Below, in pieces: positions 50,701 through 62,279 of a stretch of 64,000 bases of DNA. Under the pieces are notes generated by a model, which had not been told where the DNA came from, did no database searches, and saw nothing but the letters and a program-made list of their open reading frames with translations. Position numbers and translations under genes: made by a program. Within the stretch, counting starts at the first letter, position 1. Every line of letters starts with the position of its first letter. This DNA comes from Riptortus pedestris (taxonomy: Eukaryota; Arthropoda; Insecta; Hemiptera; Alydidae). Location: assembly GCA_019009955.1 (NCBI GenBank), contig CM032233.1, forward strand, positions 12,711,001 to 12,775,000, given 5' to 3'.

Positions 50701-53700
50701 TACTTTCCCCTATTCATTGAATAAGGCTCACAGAATTCAAAGGATATTACTTTAATTGAATTATCTAAGTGTCTTCTTGATAATAATAATAACTTAGAAA
50801 ATGTTGACTAAAAACAATATGTTAAATGAAAATTATTCTTTCAGGAAATTGGTTTGGTTTCACTCACAGATATATTAAGAGGAGCTGTTTTATTTGCAAA
50901 AAACCCTATGTTATGTTTTGTGGATACCATTGATTGGGATCAAATTGCACATAATGCCAAAAGAGAACATTATATTTCTGTAAGACAATTAAGCACTTTT
51001 ATAATATATGTTTAAAAAAAGTTAATACTTGTTTTTTTTTGTTTTTTTTATATGTGTATAATATATATAATGTATAATTAAATAATGTGGTATTTAATTT
51101 TACAAAATATCCCAAGTTATTTATACTCAATCAGGAAGCTGTAATATATTATTGAGTTTCACTTTATAATTTATATGTATTAATGATAATATGGGCTGTA
51201 CCAGTAGCTAGCTGTAACTATAAGGCATTGTCCTAAGATTGTGGTGATGATGATGGTGTGTGTATGTGCTCCAGAGTGCTTGTGCGTGTGAGTGTGCATG
51301 TGTGTATGGGGTGGGGGGGAGTGAGAGGCATACATACATATGTGCTTGAGTGCATGTTTGCTTATATGTGAGTGTACGTGCTTGAGTGCATGTTTGCTTT
51401 TATGCAAATGTATGTGCTTGAGTATGTGTGTGCATGCTTGTGTGAGTGTAGTAAGATTGTGTGTGAATGAGCTTGAGTGCGTATGTGTGCGTCTATGATA
51501 CAAGCTTGGAGTGTGTATGTGCAGATTTGTGTGTAGTGTTTCATGATGAGTATGCCTGTGAATATGTGCATCCCAAAATTAATAATAAAATTAAAAGTTT
51601 AATATGATGTTGATAAGTTTATGATTTTTAAAGAAATGCAGATTATCAGTTTACAAGGGGTGGTGGTTAAGAACAACAAGAAAACTAAGATGGTCATAGA
51701 CTCTTACTCATTCTTTTCATTTTATCTTTTATTGTTAGCATTTTTATTTATACTATTTTGTTTGGATAAATTAACATTTAAATTGAAATGATGTAGTTTT
51801 TTTTAATAGTGTTGTTAATAATTTTATTTTTTATTTTATTTTTTCCTGATTTTGTTTTATAATGTAAGTTTGCTACTGCTACCTTATCGAAAATGATCAT
51901 TCCTGAGTTTTAATTTTTTTTTTTTGGGGTATTATTATTTCAAATTTATTTTGGATTTTAAATAGGTTCATTCTTAATTTGAAATGCCCCAATGTTTAAG
52001 GAGTTCATTTGTACATATCTGAAGAATTACAATTCCCAAAATTGTATAGTCCCGGTACAATTAATATGTACTGGTACAAGCAGTAAATTACTTATATATT
52101 CTATAATTTAAAATAATTATATCAAGATTATGTACTTTTATTGGTAATTTAAATTCATCTATTTGGACTTATATTAAATTTCATGCAAGGAAGAAGAAAT
52201 AATATGTGTTACCCTTCATGGAAAGATGTGACAATTGATGTAAAACTGAATTAAAACTATATTTCATTTAGGCAATGGATGGCATTATAATTTAGATGAC
52301 ATTATTAAAAATAATAAATGAAATATTGATTAATTACTTAATTTAGAAAAATATAAATTAGTTCTTATGAGGGGTAAATTTTTTAAATTACCGGGCTCAA
52401 TTATTTCTTTAAATTTTTAACATGTATTTCATGAATAGTGTAAAATAACACTTCTGATATCATTGAGAAAAGAGGCTATGAGTCGTGGAAATTATGTGTT
52501 CACTACTCATAATCCGCAATTCTTTGCCTCATCGTAAATAGGATCAACCACAATTTTTAACCATACTGGCTTATTAAGATGTTATTGAACTTTGTGTATC
52601 CACGTTTAATTTTTAAATTGTCATTCAAGGGAAACAAACTACAAAATGAGTGTCCAATGTGTCCAACTAATAATCGTTCCTGTCCAACATCTTTAAATAA
52701 TGGAGCAACGTTGTGTTGGAATTCTCATCATTGTCAAAAAGGTAATTAATCTCTTTTGAAACTTTTATTGCTGCAAATATAACTTATATGCTGCAAAAAG
52801 TCGTTCTTTATTTTTAAAATCATCACTCAGGTCTAATAAACATCTCTTTTTCTTTGTGTCACAGTCAGTAGAAAGGTATCCTAATAAGTATATTGTTGCT
52901 AACATTGTGCTTAAAGATTTAAATGTTATAAATTGATTTATAGAATTTTTTTAATATCAATCTCTCCACATCAATTTTTTATGAGCAATGATTTTTTGTT
53001 TATTTGGATTATTTGATTATACTCAATTTTATAACAAACCATAGTAGCCCAAATAGATAGATATAATAACAGTGGTCAGGGGAAGAGAAACGGAGTGTGC
53101 CGAGGGGTGAAAAGAAGCCCTGCTAATGCCACACTTCAGTTATACTGCTGCAGAAATATTGATGTTTGGCAAAAAGTGTTGATGCATGTATTCTTAAAGA
53201 AATTGCAATATTCAGTCGCTTTTTACAACTGAGCTTGAGCCCTTCAGAGTGATTGACACCTTATGATTGTTTCCTTAAGAGCCATGTCCATAAATGGAAT
53301 GTAGTCAGGCAATCTGTTAATGCTTAAAACTGTTGCTTCAAGTCACAAAGGAGGTTAGTCTATTCAAGAATCACTTGTGCTGTTGGTCACTGATAGCAAG
53401 CTTTCTTTTTATATTTTTAGCTGATTTACCTAAAGCTTACATGCACACCTGCTTGCTTACTCATTCCCTTTTCAAGCAAGCTCAAATTAGAGTTTGTGTT
53501 TGTGAAACAAAGGCTATTCGCTGAGATTCATTCATTTCTCAACTTTGCCACAAGATAGGTGAATACACATCACCTAGCTGATAGCCTGATGAAAAATACA
53601 AATTTCTCAGTATCTATTAATGATATAGAAGATTTATGAATGACCTGTTTCGTTTATCAGAAATAGATCTATAAGTTATGCTTAACCCTTTGACAGCTAC

Positions 53701-56700
53701 AGACGAGATAACTCATCCCCGCCTGCCCGCTACCCCCTCGCGCAGGACGAGATATCTCGTCACCGTTTCCCCACTGTTTTACCGCTCCCAGCTTGAGACA
53801 ATATAACTCGTCCCGACTGTGGTACATCCTAGCGGATCCTCGGAGAGTTAATAAATATTTCTAGCGGCCGCTAGGCTGCAGGGGTGTCTCTATTGGGGAA
53901 ATATTTGTTCCGATCCCGTAACTGTGGAATCATTGGGTTTTCCACGGAGGGAAACCCAACCCACCCCTTCTATCTGCTATTGGTAAATAATTAAAATAAA
54001 TCTTCAAATTAAAAAAAAAAAGGTAAAATATTACTTCAAATAAAAAAATTATATATAATGTAATAAAATCATTACAATCATGTTCATTATTTCCTTCATA
54101 AATCTCGTAATCTTTCATTACAATAGCATTTTAATTTATTGAAATAATGATATAGGTATAACAGAATCATACAAAGAAAATAAAACATTAAGAAATAGTT
54201 GGAAAAGGGAGTGAGGTATTGAAGGAGGCAGCTGCGGAGAGTGACGACCCCTTAGCTTGGGAGGGTGATAGCCCGCTGGCCCTCCCCAGCTACTGGCTGC
54301 AACTCTCTGCCCACCTCCTTAGCTGTTAAAGGGTTAATGACATTTTCATTTGATGCATTAGAACAGTGATATAATATGTTAGCTTCAAATGAAAGAATGT
54401 TTAATGAGGTTTGACAAAACATTTGGTATATTTAATTTAGTAGAAGTACAAGGAAGTCATGGGGTGTCCATGCCAAATTTTTATACTGAGTGGGCATTTT
54501 ATTTTATTTCATCCAAAACTATTTATAATCACATGCTTTTGGAGGACTGTAAAATTTTGTTTATTTATAAGCTATTTGTTGATTACATTATTGGGAATCG
54601 GTGTTGAGGTTGGACTGTTTAAGGTGAAAAGAAACATTTGAGTACAATTGTAAGGCAAGAGCCAATTATATTGGAGTAATGTTCATGTTATGGGGGAAGC
54701 CTATTTGGGGACATGTTGGGATAGTGGGTTAATTTATATATGCATGGTGATGACGATGATGGTCTTCATTCTTCCACAAACAAGATAATATCCAAAATCT
54801 TGGAATTATCTTACATTCAACATTTCTCAAGAATGATTAGTATTTTTCAAGAATGATTATTAAATAGAAACTAGTAAAATGTTAACAGAAAAATTGTCAT
54901 TGTTCTATTTAAGTTTTTCCTTATTCCTATTTTTAAACCTTCGCTAATTCTATATTTAATTGTGTTTCGATATCTACTTACTTCATTTATCAAAATTTTA
55001 TTATGTTTTATCATTTTTTTTTTACTGATTTATTCATTCATACATTGTTATGTTTCAGTATGTCCAAATCATTGCAATGGCTCTTGTAACAGTAATGGAG
55101 AGTGTTGTATGTCTTCTTGCCTTGGAGGCTGTACTGGGGTTTCTACATCTGACCAGTGTTTAGTCTGTAGGCATTTCCAGTTCCAAAAGAAGTGTGTTAA
55201 AAAGTGCCCCAACAACACCTACGAGGTATTAATACCCTTTTCATTGTTATTTGTTAAGGTAGCTGTATAATTTAACAATTCTCTGTTTTACTGGTTATCC
55301 TTAACATTTTTTTCATATAAAATATACAAAAATATTACTGTAAAGGCACATACATTGACAGAAATTTATTTTTAAGAGTTTCATATAAATTTAACATTAG
55401 GTAGCTTACGATTAATTACTAATTATGACTCGTAGTTTCCACAAAAATGTGGTGTAATAAGAAATTGGAAAATACAGCTAAAAAAAACTATTTGTTGCCA
55501 TCTAACATTTTGATGGATCATCAGTATTATTTTCTAGAATATTAAAAACTTAACTAAATACCACTATATAGCATTAGGGCTATCTAGCATATGTTTTTTT
55601 TTTTGGCAGGAGGATATGAACTCTACATATTCCTTCACAGCCACGTATGTCTTTACTTTAGCTGATTACCATAAAATGGAGTCACTTTATAGATAGATAG
55701 ATTTGACATACTTGTAAATGTTACATAACAAAATCCAATTATTATCTCCAAAATCATTTTCCCCCTGAAAAATGTATTCCTTAAGAATACTATAAGCAGT
55801 AGCTCAAGTTAGTACCTACAACTAGATTGTTAAAAAAATGAAGTCTGTCATACAGGGGCTGTGTAAACTAAGAAGATTTCCCACGTGCTAGTATATCACT
55901 TTTGATCTCATATCACAACATATTTTCTATTTCTATGTAAAATACAGATGAGTAAAAGGGAGCAGTGGGGGGGGGGGAGGGGATTACTGAAGGCAGAAAG
56001 AAAACAGTACGAATAACTTGCTAAATAATTAAGTTACGAAAAAATGAATAGCATAACAATTCTAGAGCATCAATAAGTTAACAATATTGGTCCTATAACA
56101 TTTTATGATCCAACACACCGACAGTATTTCGAATTTTCGAGTTCTCCCTCTAAACTCTCACTATTCTAGGTCTGGCTTCAGCCAATAACAAATATGATCT
56201 TTAGTGTTGACTGAAACAGTTAAATATCGAGTATGGTAAGCACCTTTGAGACAAAAATGTAAAATCTTAATTGATAACATCATCACGCAACGAATGTGCA
56301 CGTATCTCATATAATAATGGTCTCTTGAAAACAATATTTAGTATTTAATCTTAGAATAAAGTGGTTCATGATATTACAGCAGCTTGTTAATATGACATTA
56401 GTAGGAGTTGGGGTTTACTGAAGATTAAAAACTAAAAAATACAAATATCTTGGTTAATATTCATGATAGAGAAAATATGTATTTAACAACATTCATAGAA
56501 AATTGAATTTGCAATAATATTGGTTCTATACACGTTTTTGATCTGACGTATAATAACGAAGATATTTAGAATTTTCGATTCCTCTTCTCTACCCCCCCCC
56601 CCTCCCCATCGTCCGATTTCAGCCATTAACGAACTCGATCTTTCTTTTTGCATAAAACACTTAGATATTGAGTTTTGATATTGGATTAAACAAAAATTAC

Positions 56701-59682
56701 GACCGCTAGAGCGGTAACAGACAAATACATTGTTACGTTTATTACAAAGTCAGCAATAAACGTTTTTTATTAGAGTTCTTTTGGATTGCAAAATTAAACA
56801 CACACAAGCTTCACAGTTTTTATCACTGCACAATTTATTTAACAATGCACTACACACTTGGTTAATTATTCTTAATTACTACTCACAGTATGCATTGATA
56901 GCTTCACTGTTCTTCAGATTACACAGTCCAATAATTCATTCACGATCACTGAAGTTCACAAAAAGATGGCACTGCACTGTCCTTTACTTCGCGAAGTTAA
57001 TGGCACTGCACTGTCTTAAACACAGCACTATAATGTTACTTACAGAGTCACGGTACAACACTGTTCTTCACATAAAAACACTTTACCACACTGCAACTAA
57101 GTCGCACTGTAGAACTGAACGCACTGATGATCACTTGAAGACAGCCGAGAAGAAAACTAACTCGGGTTGGGCAGGGTCCCTTATATATAGCTTGTCGGCA
57201 AACATCAAACAGAATGGCCAGAAGGGGCTAGACATGTTGCCTGGAACATTCCACAAGGCAGTAGACACTGCCAGCGCCACTAGTCTTTCATCGGTCGGCT
57301 CCTTTCATCTCATTCGTACTTCCCAAATACGTGACTATCTCTGTTTAATTTTTCATCTATTTAATTTTCACGACTATTTTTGAATAGACCTCATTTTCAT
57401 CATCTACTAGGTAGGATCAATAGACATTTGAGGAAAATTTTCAAAAATCACATCATGAGTACAACCTCAATAGCTGATTGGCCTTAAGGGAAATCTGCTA
57501 AAAATAGTTTCCTCTGAATTATTCATGGGGGGGGGGATCTGCCTTATGTTTACGTGGGATAATTACTTTCGACTTTATATATTAAATTGATCCTATAATT
57601 CCTCAAGTCTGATCATTTGTAATATAATAGCGAATGAGAAAAAGTTTCAGAAAAACCTTTATCATGCATGTTTAACCAGATAAATGATTGTATGAAAGCA
57701 ACTTACTTTTTAAAACAGTTTCTTGCAGAAGAAAAGTAAATCATACAGCTGTTCAGCTTTTGCAAATGTTAACAAAATATTTGTTGAACTATAGCCTTAA
57801 CAGATAATCTCCAAAGAGGTATAATTGAGAAGTAGAGGGCACAGGACAAGCCAAGGTATCTGCGAATCGATTTGAGCCTTCACATTTGCCATAATTTGAC
57901 ACTCATAGGAACAGTGAGTAGGAAAGCAGCCTAGCAGCAGAGTCGGTATTACTTTCACACCATTGTACTAATGTAATCCCATTTTCTGTACCTCAAGTAC
58001 TCATTAAATTGGTCATGTAACTCATTGGTCATTAAGGGAATAGATTCAAATTTAACCCGTACTTAAATTAATTTTATATTTTAAACCAGAATTAGCCTTC
58101 ATGAATTCCAAACTCTTCATTAATACTTGGTCTTGAACACTTTAAAATAGTGAATAATAGTACTAATTCTCTAAAACTCACAATGTTATTATTAGTTTTT
58201 GGTTTATTAGTTTCAAAATGAATTTTATTGAAATATATTATTTAATTTTAGTACCTCAACCGTCGTTGTATTCTGGAATCAGAATGTTATGACATGAGGA
58301 AACCTAGAGAAATGACATCTTACAATACTAGAAATAATCCTTGGAAACCATTTGAAGGGAAATGCATTTTGGAATGTCCTACTGGGTATTTGGAAGTTCA
58401 AGATGGCCAAGGAAGATATAAATGTGAAGTTTGTAAAGGTAAATTTTATATATAAATACTGTTCATTTTTTTCTAATCATATCTACTTTTTTCCTTCTTT
58501 CAATTTACTTTTTCTTTGAAATGCAAATTGTAGTAACCAGTATCTTCTCACGGTCAATGTTTTGCTAATTTAGTCTATAGCATGCTGAATGTTTCACAAC
58601 ACTAGTTATGTGAGGTAACATTTCAAGTAGTTTTATTTATAGTGTGGTATAGTGAACTCCAGATTTCACAGAAAAATGCCTGCAATAATTCAATCTTTCT
58701 TCAAGCACTTTATGAGTATAATGAAACATTGATTGCAAGTGAAAATAAATATCTTAACTTACTTAATTAAGTAATTAATTTGGCTTAATTAAGTTTTTTT
58801 TTTTAGGTAAATGTAAGAAGGAATGTCCTGGCATCAATGTTGACAGTATAGCAACTGCCCAAGAACTCAGAGGTTGTACAATAATCCGAGGTGCCCTTGA
58901 AATACAAATACGAGGAGGAAGTAAGTTTTGTGGATACATTTATTAGTTCTGAGTTTGCTATTCACTTAGCATAACCTGTGGAGTAAACATTAAATATTCA
59001 TTTGGCAAAAGCTCAACAAATAAAAAATACAAATAAGCACTTCCTCACAAATGTTACCAAACAATTTTATTTTCGGAATGGTAGGGACAACTATTTTGAT
59101 TTTAAACATTGAAATATATGTAATTATTATGTATTTTATAAATTAAAATCAACTTTAAATCATTATTTGTTTGTACCTAGTATTTACTAAGATGTAACTA
59201 TTTTATTTTAATAAAATTGTTCTTTGCTTTTTTTTTTGTGATTTATTTCTTTTACCACAAAAATTGTTTAACGATAACACAAATGTATTAAGGCTTGTCA
59301 ATGATAGAGAATGGTCAAACACATATAAACTTAATTTGTATTTTTTAAACTGTATAATATCAATTTCATTTTTGAATTGATTTTTCTTATTTTGTGCATT
59401 TTATTCAGCATACACACCATTGACATGGGCTATAATCCTCTCCTCTTCAAAACTATTGGGGATGTGAAGTACCCCTTACATTAGTCTGTATACAGAACAC
59501 TCGAACAATTTTTTCAGAATTTCAGCATAAAATATCTACTTTATTTAGCTATCTCCCATCTCAAACATGCCTTTTCATTCCCTAGAATTTTACAAACCCA
59601 TTAGTGTAATTTGCATGCAGAGGGGCACTTAATGAAAAATATAGATATCTGATTGGCTAGGGATAAACTAAGGTGCAGATCA

Positions 59683-59743
<61 letters not shown>

Positions 59744-62222
59744 CTTCTTATTCTAAACCCAATATTCTTATATGTTCTTCATAGTTTAATGACAAGGATC
59801 ATCAATAAAAATACCTTTCTTTCCCTGCAAACTTTATTCACATTGTCCTAAATGTTTCGTGGCTTCTCTACCCCCAATGCGGAAGGGTCTGTCTCAACAA
59901 ATGTTAGTGGAAACCAGCGCTTCAGAGCTGAATGACCCCTGAAGAGGTGGTAGTTAAGCAACGAAACATGCTGAGCAATGTGAATAATATATAGCTAAGG
60001 TACCCGGCTTCGCACGGGAAATCATTAGAGGCTGTATGATAATGGTTTTTTTTTTTTTTTTTTTTTAGCAATCTATAAGATATGTATTTCCTGTCAAAAA
60101 CCAATCCCAGCACACATTGTTTGAGCTTAGTTATATACAAAACATTATATACATAATAGTAAATGTTAGTAGAAAGCAATTCCAATAATGTCAACATTTC
60201 AGAGAAAATAAGTTAATGCAATTAACTGTGTTAGTCTCCTAGCACAACTTCCGCTTGATTTTTATCACCATTGCTTTACTTAAATTATTTATTCAAAACA
60301 TTAAACATTTGAGTTTTCTAATAATTTATATCATTTGGTAGAATCACTGTGAATTATATATAAATTGAATTTGTTTGTAATTATATTTTTGAAGTTTTGT
60401 CTCCTAACCAAAGTATATTGAAATTTTATTCTTTGATCAAATGTTATTTTTTAAATAAATAGAATGGATTTCATATTGTATCTTTTGTACTCATTTTGTT
60501 TTGTTTTTTTACAGGCAATGTTGTAAAAGAGCTTGAAGAAAATTTGAACACAATCGAAGAAATTGATGAATATTTAAAAATTGTTCGTTCATTCCCAATA
60601 GTATCTTTGAATTTTTTAAAGAATCTTCGAATAATACATGGCAAAAGTCTGGAAAGCTCTAAGTAAGTGTACTCTTCAAGTATCATATTAGATGTTATAT
60701 TACTTAGTACTTTTGCATTTCATATGAATAATCTCGATGAAGAATCATGTGTATAACATGAAATAGGATATTTTAATTTGTTTAGAGATTAAATGCCCCA
60801 TGTTCATTTATTTTTAATTTTCAAAATATTGTTGCAAAAATTAAATACATGAAGGATTAGCAGAGAGAGCCGCATATTTGGGAGGTGTGAGAGGGAGCCG
60901 ACCGAGGGACTGCTGGCGCCAGTAGGTTATAGACTAAAGAGTCCAGTTCCTTCGAGACCGCGCCCTTTGAGGTTGCCGCCCCTCTATATATATAGTCATG
61001 CAAATGCACCGGCTATCGGCCGGTAAGCATGTGCTAATCAGCCGATAGTTCAGTTTGTTCTCAAGTGTTTATATGTGCGTTCAGTGCTACAGTGCGACTT
61101 AGTGCAGTGTGTTAAAGTGTTTTTATGTGAAGGACAGTGTTGTGCCATGACTGTAAGTAACAGTTTAGTGTCGTGTTTAAGGCAGTGCGGTGCCGTTAAC
61201 TTCGTGAAGTAAAGGACAGTGCAGTGCCGTCTTTTTGTGCACTTCAGTAATAACAAGAACAGTGATGCTATCAACACATTCTGGGAGTAGTAATTAAGAA
61301 TAATTAACCAAGTGTATAGTGCATTGTTAAATAAATTTTGCAGTGATAAAAACTCTGAAGCTTGTGTGTGTTTAATTTTGCAATTCAAAAGAACTCTTAT
61401 AAACAACGGTTGTTATTACTGATTTTGTAATAAAACGTAACAATATTTACTAATATTTTATTTCAAATTAAAGACACCGCTATTGATATGTGCATAATGG
61501 TTTAAGTAAAGGAATTTTAAGAATTAAAATGACCAACTGCCCAAAAAAGTGTATAATAAAATTTTGTATATAATAATCCTTTTCTGTGCCATAAACTAGT
61601 TTTACAATTTGAATGTCCAAAGCACTTTTATCTTCAAACAATTTAAAATAATTATGAAGTTGTACATTAGGATGTATCAAAGCCTGAAATGTGTTGTCTT
61701 AAAATTGCGTTCTTCAGTCAATCTAAAATTCACAATTACATATTTTCCACTTGTTCATCAATAATGGCTCTCCATTCACCTCCAGCAATAAACACGTTGA
61801 GAATACCATATGATATTATTGAAGTTGTGGCTCCATCTCATTCAAGTATATTGGCAAATAGTCAATTTATAGATTCTATTCTTTAAGACATTTACCCGTA
61901 TTACTGTTTACATTCATTTCACTTCATGTGGATGCTCTTCAGGGGTTTAGATGACTATTTAACATATATGCATGTTCTCAGAGAGCCATGTTAAGACTAA
62001 TCAAAAATGGTCGACAGTATAGAAATCAGATTCCACCAATATCAATTTCTTTGAAGATGTTAGTGAGAAAGATAGGATTGGTGAAGATTTAAATAGTAAG
62101 ACTCCTAGAAATCTATTCAGTGAGGAGCTAAATAATCAATATTACAACAGATGATTTCTATAATCAGATGTTTTCTATACATTCAATCATTTTTGGTTAA
62201 CTTGGTGTGCCTCTCTGAGTGA

Positions 62223-62279
<57 letters not shown>

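Noticed and set aside
51180..51571. Histidine/threonine-rich frames on the - strand
   Set aside because: Produced by TG-rich low-complexity DNA.
56781..57383. 200-codon open frame on the + strand
   Set aside because: It lies antisense across a gypsy LTR; the related LTR at 60830-61442 gives a similar frame on the other strand. No protein motif.
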